A stretch of DNA of 64,000 nucleotides, taken from an uncultured Cellulophaga sp. (lineage in GTDB: Bacteria > Bacteroidota > Bacteroidia > Flavobacteriales > Flavobacteriaceae). The notes under the pieces were generated by a model. That model did no database searches. It was not told where the DNA came from and saw nothing but the letters and a program-made list of their open reading frames with translations. The translations under genes and the position numbers were made by a program. Every line of letters begins with the position of its first letter. Positions within the stretch are counted from its first letter, which is position 1. This document shows positions 1 to 10,220 of this stretch, one piece after another. The stretch lies in the NCBI GenBank assembly GCA_947492955.1, contig CANLOV010000004.1, positions 62,001-126,000 on the forward strand, in the 5' to 3' direction.

Positions 1-99
1 GGTGGCTACGGAGATAATGTAGCTTCTACTGTAATAGATTTATCAGAAGATGAGCCAACGATAATAAGAGAAGGAAAAGGTGATATAAATATCTTTTAA
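1..99 (+). CDS. C-terminal end of Sua5/YciO/YrdC-type threonylcarbamoyl-AMP synthase (partial, runs off left edge)
   Basis: Open frame from base 1 to TAA at 97-99: GGYGDNVASTVIDLSEDEPTIIREGKGDINIF; STVIDL..DEP.IIREGKG resembles Sua5/YrdC C-termini. Confidence 0.7.
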   Translation, partial: GGYGDNVASTVIDLSEDEPTIIREGKGDINIF

Positions 100-109
100 G
101 AAAACAAAA

Positions 110-140
110 AGCCTGCTATTAAAATATATAATAGCAGGCT
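110..140. terminator. Bidirectional intrinsic terminator-like hairpin
   Basis: AGCCTGCTATT (110-120) / AATAGCAGGCT (130-140) perfect 11-bp stem between convergent genes. Confidence 0.75.
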
Positions 141-163
141 CTTTATGATGTTATAAAATGTTC

Positions 164-1018
164 TTATTTACTAATAGCAGGATCTTTCATACCTTCTTCA
201 ATCATACTATAAAACTGGTCAATTTTAGGAAGTACTACAATACGAGTTCTTCTGTTTTTAGCCTTATCTGTTGCAGAAACAGGAATATATTCTGATCTAC
301 CAGCAGCAGTCATACGCTTAGGGTCTACACCATAATCGTTCTGTAAAATACGAACAATAGCAGTAGCACGCTTAACACTTAAATCCCAGTTATCTTTTAT
401 AACAGAGTTACTTTTGTAAGGTACATTATCTGTATGTCCTTCTACCATAAACTCAAAATCTGGCTTATTGTTAACTACTTTAGCTACTTTTCCTAAAACA
501 GCTTTTGCTTTTCTATTAACGTTGTAGCTACCACTACTAAATAATAACTTATCAGAAATAGAAACAAAAACAACACCTTTTTCTACGCTAACCTCAATGT
601 CTTCATCATCTAAATTACCAAGAACACCTTTTAAACTTTGTACTAAAGAAAGGTTTACAGAATCTCTTCTTGTAATTGCATCATTTAACTTTCTAATGGT
701 AAGGTCTTTTTCCTGAAGACTTTCTAAAGACTTTTCTAAGTTTTCGGCACCTTTTGTTGTTAGGGTAGTTAAGTTACCCATGTTATTAATTAATTCTTGA
801 TTGTTTGCTTTTAAGAAAGCATTTTGATCTTCTAATGTACTTAATCTAGATTTAGCAGAAGCTTTCTCTTCTAAACAGTCGTTTAACTTTACAGTAGCAG
901 AGTTTAATAAGTCCTGAGCTTCTTTAGCTTTAGCTTCTAAATCAGCATATTTTTTCTGAGAAACACATGATGATAACAATAAGGTTATCCCTAAACATCC
1001 TAAAATGATTTTTTTCAT
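164..1018 (-). CDS. OmpA family lipoprotein
   Basis: Lipobox LLLSSC; coiled-coil; OmpA motif EGHTDNVPYKS...NWDLSVKRA..V...L; start moved to MKKIILG (ORF track begins at 1093). Confidence 0.88.
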   Translation of the reverse strand: MKKIILGCLGITLLLSSCVSQKKYADLEAKAKEAQDLLNSATVKLNDCLEEKASAKSRLSTLEDQNAFLKANNQELINNMGNLTTLTTKGAENLEKSLESLQEKDLTIRKLNDAITRRDSVNLSLVQSLKGVLGNLDDEDIEVSVEKGVVFVSISDKLLFSSGSYNVNRKAKAVLGKVAKVVNNKPDFEFMVEGHTDNVPYKSNSVIKDNWDLSVKRATAIVRILQNDYGVDPKRMTAAGRSEYIPVSATDKAKNRRTRIVVLPKIDQFYSMIEEGMKDPAISK

Positions 1019-1096
1019 AATAATTGGTACTAGAATTGATTTAATTAATGACTTCAAAAATATATAAAATGAACTTCTATAAAAGAAATTCATTAG

Positions 1097-2101
1097 TTAA
1101 TCTTTTACTAAAATGTTAAATTTCTTTATATGATGTACGAAATGCGACCAAACAATAGACTTTGTAGCGTAGTACTTTTGCATAAAATTAACTTTCTCTC
1201 TCTTTTTATACATCTTTCTAAAATTTTTGTAAAAACTAAAATGAGCTTTTACAATTGCAAAGCAATGTTTAAAACGCAATTGAAAAATAAAACGCATACC
1301 CGCTACGGCATCTAATATTAAGCGTATAAATATAATTATAAAGGCCTTTTGTGGAGGTAAGTTTTTAGTGATAGAGAATAGTGAATTCCTAAAATTTAAA
1401 AATGTTTTTTTAGGATTCATGTTACTTAAAGTAGAACCACCTAAATGATAAATGTGTGATGTACCAACATAGTGTACTTTATGCCCTTTGTTTTTTGCTC
1501 GCCAACATAAATCTATTTCTTCTTGGTGTGCAAAATAATCTTCATCAAAACCATTTAAGTCTTTATACACTTCACTTTTTATAAACATACAAGCACCAGT
1601 GGCCCAAAAAATTTCTTTTATATCATTATATTGATGTAAATCTTTTTCTAAAGCTTGAAAAATACGCCCTCTACAAAAAGGATACCCCAATTGATCTATA
1701 TAACCACCTGCTGCACCAGCATATTCAAAATAATCTTTACGTTTTAAATCTAAAATCTTAGGTTGTATAATGGCAGTGTTAGGAAGCTCTTTAAAAGCTT
1801 TTAAAATAGGGTTTAGCCAACCTTGGCTAACTTCTACATCTGAATTTAATAAACAAAAAATATCTGCATCAACAAATTGTAAGGCATCGTTGTACCCTTT
1901 AGCAAAACCACCATTTACACTGTTTTTTATAATTTTTATGGCAGGATAATTTTCTTTAATAAAAGCTATAGAATTATCTGTAGAAGCGTTGTCTGCAACA
2001 TATATAGTTGCACCCTCCGAGAATTGAGTAACCGATGGTAAGAACCTTTCTAAAAGTGTAGCTCCGTTCCAATTAAGTATAACAACTGCTATTTTAGACA
2101 T
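1097..2101 (-). CDS. Glycosyltransferase family 2
   Basis: VVILNWNG, ADNASTDNS, LLNSDVEV, DEDYFAHQEEIDLCWRA motifs. Confidence 0.9.
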   Translation of the reverse strand: MSKIAVVILNWNGATLLERFLPSVTQFSEGATIYVADNASTDNSIAFIKENYPAIKIIKNSVNGGFAKGYNDALQFVDADIFCLLNSDVEVSQGWLNPILKAFKELPNTAIIQPKILDLKRKDYFEYAGAAGGYIDQLGYPFCRGRIFQALEKDLHQYNDIKEIFWATGACMFIKSEVYKDLNGFDEDYFAHQEEIDLCWRAKNKGHKVHYVGTSHIYHLGGSTLSNMNPKKTFLNFRNSLFSITKNLPPQKAFIIIFIRLILDAVAGMRFIFQLRFKHCFAIVKAHFSFYKNFRKMYKKREKVNFMQKYYATKSIVWSHFVHHIKKFNILVKD

Positions 2102-2130
2102 TTTTTACAATAGTGTATAAAGGCAACAAA

Positions 2131-2577
2131 TTAACGGCTAAATTCAGGAATATGCCTTAAAAAAGTATATTTTTCTTCTTTAAAATTCATTTTACAATAA
2201 AAATGTTCCAATCCGTTAGAAACCATTAAATATTCTGCATGCAATTGCATGTTATATTGTGCTATTTGATCAAATACAGTTTGTGTAATTTTTACAGATG
2301 GAGCTTTGCACTCTACCAATACTTTAATAGAACCATCGGAGTTAAAAATAACAATATCGTATCTTTTGGTAAGCTCATTTATTTTTAATTGCTTTTCAAC
2401 ATTAATAAGGCTTAGGGGATATTTTTTATCGTTTGTTAAAAAATGAACTATATGCTGACGAACCCATTCTTCTGGTTGAAGCACCACAAATTTTTTACGA
2501 ATTACATCGAAAATATAGATTTTATTTTCGCTATTTTTGAATCTGAAGTCATAGGTTGGAAAATTTAATGGCTGCAT
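2131..2577 (-). CDS. Stand-alone type I restriction HsdR N-terminal-like (PD-(D/E)xK) protein
   Basis: RYDIVIFNSDGSIKVLVECKAP matches D...ECK nuclease-like motif; divergent neighbour of holA. Confidence 0.7.
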   Translation of the reverse strand: MQPLNFPTYDFRFKNSENKIYIFDVIRKKFVVLQPEEWVRQHIVHFLTNDKKYPLSLINVEKQLKINELTKRYDIVIFNSDGSIKVLVECKAPSVKITQTVFDQIAQYNMQLHAEYLMVSNGLEHFYCKMNFKEEKYTFLRHIPEFSR

Positions 2578-2603
2578 ACGACAAATTTGATGATTTTTTT
2601 TGA

Positions 2604-3605
2604 ATGGATGAAGTAAAAAAAATAGTAAACGACATTAAAAACGGAAATGTAAAACCTGTTTACTTTTTAATGGGAGAGGAGTCTTACTATATTGATAGAA
2701 TTGCTGAGTATATAGAAAAAACGATACTTACTGAGGAAGAAAGAGGATTTAATCAAATGGTGCTTTATGGAAAGGATGTTACGGTAGAAGATATTGTAGG
2801 GAATGCAAAAAGATACCCTATGATGGCAGAAAAGCAGGTTGTTATTGTTAAAGAAGCACAGCATTTATCTAGAACAATAGATAAGTTAAGTACTTATGTA
2901 GATAATCCACAATTAACTACAGTATTGGTAATATGTTACAAGTACAATAAGTTAGATAAACGAAAAAAGTTATATAAATCTGTTTCTAAAAATGGTGTTT
3001 TATTTGAAAGTAAAAAACTATACGAAAATCAGGTTTCGGAATGGATACGAAAAACTTTAAACGGTAAAGGTTATTCAATAACACCCAAAGCTTGTATTTT
3101 ATTAGTGGAGTTTTTAGGAACAGACCTTAGTAAAATTAATAACGAATTAGAAAAATTAAAATTAGTTATTTCTAAAGATGTAGAAATTACACCAGCAGCC
3201 ATAGAAGAACATATTGGTATAAGTAAGGATTTTAACAATTTTGAGCTTAAAAAAGCTATTGGAGAGCGTAATATTTTAAAAGCAACTCGTATCGTTACCT
3301 ATTTCTCTCAGAACCCTAAAGACAATCCATTTGTTGTAACGGTTACCTTACTACATACCTTTTTCTCTCAATTATTAAATTATCATGGGTTAACAGATCA
3401 TTCTCCCAAAAACGTAGCTAGTGCTATCGGAATTAACCCTTATTTTGTTAAAGAGTTTCAGGTAGCTGCTAAAAATTACCCTATGAAAAAAGTAAGTCAG
3501 ATAATATCTAACTTACGAGAATTAGATTTAAAAGGGAAAGGAGTAGGGAGTTCTAATATTTCACAAGCAGATTTGTTAAAAGAGCTACTGGTAAAAATTA
3601 TATAG
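2604..3605 (+). CDS. holA: DNA polymerase III subunit delta
   Basis: KPVYFLMGEESYYIDRI..., Bacteroidota HolA-like length and composition. Confidence 0.88.
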   Translation: MDEVKKIVNDIKNGNVKPVYFLMGEESYYIDRIAEYIEKTILTEEERGFNQMVLYGKDVTVEDIVGNAKRYPMMAEKQVVIVKEAQHLSRTIDKLSTYVDNPQLTTVLVICYKYNKLDKRKKLYKSVSKNGVLFESKKLYENQVSEWIRKTLNGKGYSITPKACILLVEFLGTDLSKINNELEKLKLVISKDVEITPAAIEEHIGISKDFNNFELKKAIGERNILKATRIVTYFSQNPKDNPFVVTVTLLHTFFSQLLNYHGLTDHSPKNVASAIGINPYFVKEFQVAAKNYPMKKVSQIISNLRELDLKGKGVGSSNISQADLLKELLVKII

Positions 3606-3607
3606 TA

Positions 3608-3988
3608 TTATTTTTTGTCAATACTATATTTCCCGGGCCCTAATAGTATAATTGCAACAAAGAAAGTTAAATATAATAATGCTTTTTCTTTTACATCAAA
3701 AGCATCTGCTCCATGTACAATAAAGGCTGCTACTAACATTGTAATTGCTACAGGAATTGCTGCCAAACGTGTTTTGTAGCCAATGATAATAAGTAATGGG
3801 CATAAAAATTCTCCTATGACTGTTAAAAGTAAAGAAGGAGATTCGCCTATACCTATTGGGTCTGCAAATTTAAAATCGCCACCTATTAGTTTTTGTAATT
3901 TGGGTATTCCGTGTGTGATCATCATAATAGATGGTGCAATACGTAATATTGCCAATCCAATGTTCTTGTATAAAGCTGTGTTTTTCAT
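3608..3988 (-). CDS. DoxX family membrane protein
   Basis: Four hydrophobic helices, LRIAPSIMMITHGIPKL, GEFLCPLLIIIGYKTRLAA. Confidence 0.8.
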   Translation of the reverse strand: MKNTALYKNIGLAILRIAPSIMMITHGIPKLQKLIGGDFKFADPIGIGESPSLLLTVIGEFLCPLLIIIGYKTRLAAIPVAITMLVAAFIVHGADAFDVKEKALLYLTFFVAIILLGPGKYSIDKK

Positions 3989-4056
3989 TAGGGATAGTTT
4001 TCTTAAAATTAAGAAATATTAATTAATTTCTGTTGTATTCCTAACAAAATGTTTAT

Positions 4057-6519
4057 TTATCTCAACCTAGGATAGTCTGTAGGGTTAGATTCGTGTATCA
4101 TATGATATATTTTTTCGAATATATCTTCTGCATTTGGTTTAGAAAAATAATCTCCATCGGTGCCATATGCAGGCCTATGAGCTTTTGCAGTTAAAGTTTG
4201 GGGTGCACTATCTAAATACTTATATGCGCCTTGATTTTCTATAATTTCTTGTAAAAGATAAGCAGAACAACCACCTGGCATATCTTCATCTACAACTAAT
4301 AGTCTATTTGTTTTTTGTACACTTTTAACAACATCATGATGAATATCAAAAGGGAGTAAACTTTGCGCATCAATTATTTCGGCATTAATACCTACTTCTT
4401 TTAATTCTTGCGCTACTTGGGTTACAATTCTTAATGTAGAACCATAAGATACAACTGTAATATCTTCACCCTCTTTAATTGTTTCTACTTTTCCAATAGG
4501 TGTGCAAAATTCACCATAATTATTGGGTTTATCTTCTTTTATACGATACCCATTTAGGCTTTCTATTATTAAAGCAGGTTCATCACTCTTTAACAGTGTA
4601 TTATAAAAACCAGCTGCTTGCGTCATATTACGAGGAGCTAATATATAAATACCTCTTAATAAATGTATTAAACCACCCATTTGTGAACCAGAATGCCATA
4701 TGCCTTCTAATCGGTGTCCACGAGTTCTTATAATAAGTGGCGCTTTTTGTTTGCCAGCTGTTCTATATCGTAAACTAGCCAAATCATCACTTAATGTTTG
4801 TATGGCATATAGTATATAATCTAAATATTGTATTTCGGCAATTGGTCGTAATCCTCTTAACGCCATACCTGTACCCTGACCAATAATGGTTACTTCTCGT
4901 ATACCTGTATCTGCAACTCTTAATTCACCATATTTTTTCTGAAGCCCTTCTAAGCCTTGGTTTACATCACCAATATTTCCACTATCTTCTCCAAAAATGA
5001 TAACTTCTGGCGTAGTTTCTAGAATTTTATCAAAATTATCTCTTAATACAATTCTACCATCAATTTTTTCTGGATCATTATCATAAATAGGTTTTACTTC
5101 AGCAATATTAGTGGCTTTGCTTGGTAAATCATTATACAACATAGCGCTATATTTTGGCTGTGTTGTATTTATATACTGCGTTACCCAATTTTGTAATGCT
5201 AATTTTTCAGGCGTATTATTGTCTAATAAATAGCGTAAGGCTCTACGTGCTTTTGATAAAATATCTTTTTTTAGAGGTTCTTTTATAGCAAGGAGTTCGT
5301 TTTTTATTTTTAGAATAAAAGCTTTGTTTGAACTTTGTTTAGCAGCATTATCTAATAATATAATTACTGTATTTTTTACTTGCTTTAAAGGTTCAATATA
5401 TTCTTTCCAAGCTTCAATTTTAGCATTTCTAACTTCCTTTTTTATAGAAGTTTCCATTTCTTTAAGCTCTTCCTCTGTAAAAATACCATTAGCTATAATC
5501 CACTCTCTAAAACGCTTATTACAATCGTTTTCTTTTTCCCACGCTAAGCGCTCTTTACTTTTATATCTTTCGTGTGAACCAGAAGAGGAATGCCCTTGTG
5601 GTTGTGTTAGCTCTGTTACATGAATTAATACAGGAACATGCTCTTCTCTAGCAATATCAGCTGCATTTTCATAAGCATGTATAAGTGCCGTATAATCCCA
5701 ACCGTTTACTTTTAATATTTCTATGCCCTCTTCATCATCATTTCTTTGGAAACCTTCTAATATTTTAGAGATATCTTCTTTGGTTGTTTGGTGTTCTGCT
5801 CCTACAGAAATTCCATATCCATCGTCCCATATACTAGTTACCATAGGTATTTGCATAACCCCAGCAGCGTTTATGGCTTCAAAAAAGAGACCTTCGCTAG
5901 TACTTGCATTACCAATAGTTCCCCATGCAACCTCGTTACCGTTATTAGAGAATTTTTCTGAGTTTAAATTTTTTAAATGCCTGTACATTTTAGACGCTTG
6001 GGCTAAACCAACTAAGCGAGGCATTTGACCAGCAGTACAAGAAATATCTGAACTACTATTTTTTTGCTGCATTAAGTTTTTCCAGCTTCCATCTTCATTA
6101 ACACTATGTGTACTATAGTGGGCTCCCATTTGCCTACCAGCACTCATAGGCTCTTTTTCTATATCTGTAGTAGCGTATAAACTATGAAAAATGTCTTTAG
6201 GGCTAAGTAAATCTAAAGCCATCATAAAGGTTTGGTCTCTGTAGTAACCACTTCTAAAATCACCATCTTTAAAAGAACGCGCCATTGCTAATTGCGGCAG
6301 CTCTTTTCCGTCTCCAAAAATACCAAACTTAGCTTTACCAGTTAAAACTTCTCTTCTTCCTAGTAAGCTACATTCCCTACTTGTAACAGCAATCTTATAA
6401 TCTTTAAGAATTTGGTTTTTAAAATCATTAAAAGAAATGTCATTACTAGTTTTAGGAGTGCTTTTCATTAAAGGTAGTGCGTTTTCCACAAAAATATCAA
6501 AATAGAGTGGCTTTTGCAA
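4057..6519 (-). CDS. Fused alpha/beta 2-oxoacid dehydrogenase E1 component
   Basis: N-terminal E1-alpha-like region and C-terminal transketolase-like E1-beta (FGEDSGNIGDVNQGLEGLQKKYG..R..DTGIRE) in one 820-aa ORF. Confidence 0.85.
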   Translation of the reverse strand: MQKPLYFDIFVENALPLMKSTPKTSNDISFNDFKNQILKDYKIAVTSRECSLLGRREVLTGKAKFGIFGDGKELPQLAMARSFKDGDFRSGYYRDQTFMMALDLLSPKDIFHSLYATTDIEKEPMSAGRQMGAHYSTHSVNEDGSWKNLMQQKNSSSDISCTAGQMPRLVGLAQASKMYRHLKNLNSEKFSNNGNEVAWGTIGNASTSEGLFFEAINAAGVMQIPMVTSIWDDGYGISVGAEHQTTKEDISKILEGFQRNDDEEGIEILKVNGWDYTALIHAYENAADIAREEHVPVLIHVTELTQPQGHSSSGSHERYKSKERLAWEKENDCNKRFREWIIANGIFTEEELKEMETSIKKEVRNAKIEAWKEYIEPLKQVKNTVIILLDNAAKQSSNKAFILKIKNELLAIKEPLKKDILSKARRALRYLLDNNTPEKLALQNWVTQYINTTQPKYSAMLYNDLPSKATNIAEVKPIYDNDPEKIDGRIVLRDNFDKILETTPEVIIFGEDSGNIGDVNQGLEGLQKKYGELRVADTGIREVTIIGQGTGMALRGLRPIAEIQYLDYILYAIQTLSDDLASLRYRTAGKQKAPLIIRTRGHRLEGIWHSGSQMGGLIHLLRGIYILAPRNMTQAAGFYNTLLKSDEPALIIESLNGYRIKEDKPNNYGEFCTPIGKVETIKEGEDITVVSYGSTLRIVTQVAQELKEVGINAEIIDAQSLLPFDIHHDVVKSVQKTNRLLVVDEDMPGGCSAYLLQEIIENQGAYKYLDSAPQTLTAKAHRPAYGTDGDYFSKPNAEDIFEKIYHMIHESNPTDYPRLR

Positions 6520-6612
6520 TCTAAAAAAACGACTATTCTATTAAAAGTCTCTTAAATAAAGATTAAATTAAAAATATAAGCGATACAATTGAAAGAAAAA
6601 AACTACTTTTAG

Positions 6613-9459
6613 TTAAAACCATTTTCTTGAGAATAACCCGATGAGTGTTTTTGGACTTAATGTAACAATAAAACGTATTTTTTCGTCATAATTTTGTTGT
6701 GCTATTTCCCATCCATTATTTGAATAAACAGGGAAATAGAGCTCAAAATAATCCGTTAATAAATTTAATCGTATACCAGAATCGTATACAAATTTTGCAT
6801 TTAGATTCCTATTTTTAACAACTCCCAAGTCTCCATATAGCTCTATCCAACGCCATAAATTAAAACTTGCATTTGTAGTAGCAATCCAATCGTTAGAAAA
6901 TCTATATTGTTCATCTAATTTAGATTTAAAGCCTCCTTCTGCAATTATTATTTGTTGACTGTATAAACCAGTATCTTCTGATCTACCAATAAAATTGTAA
7001 TCAAAAAGATAATCTTTTGGTCTGTCTAAACCAAAATTAAAGAAATCGGATTTAGTTTTATTAGTAATAAACTTTCCTGCATAAAAACGTAAGTTCAATT
7101 GCCTATTATTTTCAAAAAGTTTACGGTATTCTAAATTAAAAGATACTTTAGAAAATTTATCGGCTATTTGCCCATCTACATTCCATGAGAAATAATTAAT
7201 AATACCGCGGTTAGAGTTTGTGTAACGGGCATTAAAAACGCTATAATCTGGCGGAGTTTCTACATCTTCTACAACAGCATTATCTAGGTCTCTAAATATA
7301 TTAATGTATCTAAAAGATAAAAATTCTCTTTTGTTTGATAATAAATAATCTGGTCTCCAACCTAAACTAAAAGAAGGGGTAAAACTTATAACCCTTGAGT
7401 TTGTTTGAAAATGAGAAGAGGAAACATTAAGGGAATAATTAGAAACATATAATCCTGTTTTATTATGAAATTTTCTGTAATTAATTTTACCATTACCAAC
7501 TAAAGCTTTTTCTTTTGATGCATAAGATGGATTAAAATCGAAAATAAAAGGTCTTTGTAAAAACGTTTTGTTGTGTAAACGCATTCCCAGTGTTAAGCCA
7601 TCATAGATGTTAAAACCTGCAATAGGAACGTAAAAAACCTGATTATAATAGGGGTTTTCTACATCTTGAAAAAACTGAAATTTTAATTTTTTATTTCCAG
7701 AGAAAAATCCATTAATAGATTTCCAATTGTCTCGTTGATTTACTTCTGGTATTTTTTGATTATAATTTAACACTAATTTTTTTTCTCCATTTCTAGGGAT
7801 AGTAAATGTTTTTTCTTTTACAATATTAGAAAGCCAGTATTTAGAAACGATAGAGTCTTTACCAAGCCCAAACATAGATATTGGTACGTTGGTCTTTTGT
7901 TTGTTTTTTATGGTTACAATAAGAGAATCTTCTTGTTTTATTACTTTTTTTATTTTAAAATCTATTTTATTTTCACTAGAAACATATTCATTAAAAAACC
8001 AATTAACATCTTTCTCTGTAGATTTTTTTATGGTGTTTTCAAAGTTTTTTGGGCTAGTCCTTTTTAAATTATAGTCTTTGTAAAATGCCTTAATGCTTTT
8101 ATCTATATTTTCTTGTCCAATATAATCTGCTAAATAGGCTAAGCCTAAGCCAGCCTTGTACCTGTTAGAAATTTTTTGATTAAATTTTAAAAGAGAATCA
8201 TTAGATGTTGTTAAGGATTGGTCAGCGTTTTTACGAGCCATTAACATAGAAAGTAAAGGGTATTGCTCATTAAAATCTAATTTGGCTAAATTCCAGCTTT
8301 TAAATCCCCATATGTTAGATAATTTTCCTAAAAGTTTTTGTTTGGGGTAATGAATATCTACATACTTAATCATTAAATAATTTTGAATTGCATCAGTTAT
8401 CCACCTTTCTTTTCTAGGGTTTATATAGAGTGTTTCTTTTATATAAGCATCCAAAGCTGTTTTTAAAAACATCATTTCAAATTGAAATTGAGGCTCATAA
8501 GGTCTTACAAAAGACGGTAGTTGGTTTAGGCCATACAACGGATTTTTGCTATAGTCTAATTGACTTACAAGCAAATGTTCATGCGGGTATTTACCTAAGT
8601 TTTCCTGTATATACTTTGCAACTTTTATAATTGATATTCCTTTAGAAATATCATCATATTTTTTAGTGTCTAAATCTGATATAACTGTTAAATTAGGAGT
8701 AATATGTTTTGTGAATTTTTTTAGAGGACTTAATATAATTTCACAACTTTTTCTTTTTATTCCTTCTAAATTACTTTCTTTTTGTTTTTTAGAGAATTCG
8801 CTAGTATCTGTATTATTAAAATTACTAGCTAAATACAGCTTGTTAGGATAAGTAAAATTTATAATTGTATTTGTAACATCTGTATGTAAATCTTCTAAGT
8901 TTTTATTAGAGTAGAGTTCCCATTTGTTATCTCCAAGGTATACAGATGATGTTAAATACCAGTCTTTTAGGTAGTAACTACCATTATTAGCGTACCCATA
9001 TACTGTAAATTTATTTGGAGGTAATTTTACAGTGTAGGTAATAAAAACTTTAAAACTTTCATTGGGAGCTAGGGGAGAGCTTAATATAATTTTAATAAGA
9101 TCGCTTTCTTTTGTTCGCTCCCATTTAAGTCCAAAATGATTTTCATCAACAGCACTAATAATTGTAGTTGCTCCTCTTTCTTTTGCTTTAGCTAAATGAA
9201 GACTTCTTTTAAATTCGCGTTCAAAACGTTTTGCTAAAGGGGTTTTTTTATTAGCATAGGCATTTGCCCAGTCATTAAAATATATAGCGGTTAAAGTATC
9301 GTTAGATGCATTTTTATATTCAAACTCTTGCTGTATGTTTATTTCCTTGCGGGCATCATTTAGTACCGCAGTAATAACATTAGCATGCTGACTGTATACT
9401 TTAATATTAAAAAGTATAAGTGAGTATATTAAAAAATGAAATAACGTTTTTTTAACCAA
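6613..9459 (-). CDS. M1 peptidase-like protein with C-terminal outer-membrane beta-barrel; no HEXXH visible
   Basis: Signal peptide, M1-like N-half, beta-strand-rich C-half ending in aromatic RKWF. Confidence 0.65.
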   Translation of the reverse strand: MVKKTLFHFLIYSLILFNIKVYSQHANVITAVLNDARKEINIQQEFEYKNASNDTLTAIYFNDWANAYANKKTPLAKRFEREFKRSLHLAKAKERGATTIISAVDENHFGLKWERTKESDLIKIILSSPLAPNESFKVFITYTVKLPPNKFTVYGYANNGSYYLKDWYLTSSVYLGDNKWELYSNKNLEDLHTDVTNTIINFTYPNKLYLASNFNNTDTSEFSKKQKESNLEGIKRKSCEIILSPLKKFTKHITPNLTVISDLDTKKYDDISKGISIIKVAKYIQENLGKYPHEHLLVSQLDYSKNPLYGLNQLPSFVRPYEPQFQFEMMFLKTALDAYIKETLYINPRKERWITDAIQNYLMIKYVDIHYPKQKLLGKLSNIWGFKSWNLAKLDFNEQYPLLSMLMARKNADQSLTTSNDSLLKFNQKISNRYKAGLGLAYLADYIGQENIDKSIKAFYKDYNLKRTSPKNFENTIKKSTEKDVNWFFNEYVSSENKIDFKIKKVIKQEDSLIVTIKNKQKTNVPISMFGLGKDSIVSKYWLSNIVKEKTFTIPRNGEKKLVLNYNQKIPEVNQRDNWKSINGFFSGNKKLKFQFFQDVENPYYNQVFYVPIAGFNIYDGLTLGMRLHNKTFLQRPFIFDFNPSYASKEKALVGNGKINYRKFHNKTGLYVSNYSLNVSSSHFQTNSRVISFTPSFSLGWRPDYLLSNKREFLSFRYINIFRDLDNAVVEDVETPPDYSVFNARYTNSNRGIINYFSWNVDGQIADKFSKVSFNLEYRKLFENNRQLNLRFYAGKFITNKTKSDFFNFGLDRPKDYLFDYNFIGRSEDTGLYSQQIIIAEGGFKSKLDEQYRFSNDWIATTNASFNLWRWIELYGDLGVVKNRNLNAKFVYDSGIRLNLLTDYFELYFPVYSNNGWEIAQQNYDEKIRFIVTLSPKTLIGLFSRKWF

Positions 9460-9470
9460 AAGAAATTTGT

Positions 9471-10160
9471 TTAGAAATTAGGACTTAGATTGTTACCTCC
9501 TTTATAAAAGGCGTCAATAATTTCTACAACTTCTGTTTCTGTATCTACAATTTTAATTAAATCTAGGTCTTTAGGACTTATATTACCAGCTTCTAACATA
9601 GTGTTTTTTATCCAGTCTATTAAGCCAGACCAAAACTTAGTTCCTACTAATATTATTGGGAATTTTTCAATTTTATGAGTTTGTATTAATGTAATAGCTT
9701 CAAAAAGTTCATCTAAAGTTCCAAATCCACCAGGCATTACTACAAATCCTTGCGAATATTTAACAAACATTACTTTTCTAACGAAAAAATAATCAAAATC
9801 TATACTCTTATCACTATCTATATAAGGGTTGTCGTGCTGCTCAAAAGGTAAATCTATATTTAAACCAACAGAAGTTCCTCCGGCTAAGTTTGCACCTCTA
9901 TTACCAGCTTCCATAATCCCTGGTCCACCACCAGTAATAACCCCATAACCAGCTTCTGCAATGCTCTTAGCTGTATTTACAGCTAGTTCGTAGTATGGAT
10001 TATCTTCTTTAGTACGAGCAGAACCAAAAATAGATACACATGGACCAATAGCACTCATTTTTTCAAAACCATTTACAAATTCGCCCATGATTTTAAATAG
10101 TGCCCAAGAATCGTTAGTTTTTATTTCGTTCCAACCTTTATGGTGTTGTTCTTTTCTCAT
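9471..10160 (-). CDS. LOG/TIGR00730 family Rossmann-fold protein
   Basis: GGGPGIMEAGNRGA and PGGFGTLDELFE motifs. Confidence 0.9.
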   Translation of the reverse strand: MRKEQHHKGWNEIKTNDSWALFKIMGEFVNGFEKMSAIGPCVSIFGSARTKEDNPYYELAVNTAKSIAEAGYGVITGGGPGIMEAGNRGANLAGGTSVGLNIDLPFEQHDNPYIDSDKSIDFDYFFVRKVMFVKYSQGFVVMPGGFGTLDELFEAITLIQTHKIEKFPIILVGTKFWSGLIDWIKNTMLEAGNISPKDLDLIKIVDTETEVVEIIDAFYKGGNNLSPNF

Positions 10161-10220
10161 TTTATATGTTTTTTAATCTTTTATGTCTAATTTACTTTAT
10201 AACTATACGTATGTTAGCTT

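Noticed and set aside
1130-1315. Short plus-strand ORF opposite the glycosyltransferase, and many similar small ORFs in the track (e.g. 2667-2864, 5324-5623, 8430-8630, 38316-38741)
   Set aside because: They lie antisense to well-supported genes, lack family similarity and have compositions expected of shadow frames.
2131-2577. Restriction-modification system
   Set aside because: Only an HsdR N-terminal-like domain; no methylase, specificity or helicase subunit nearby.
4057-6519. Fused E1 alpha/beta as a novel fusion
   Set aside because: This arrangement is, to my knowledge, common in Bacteroidota; not unusual.
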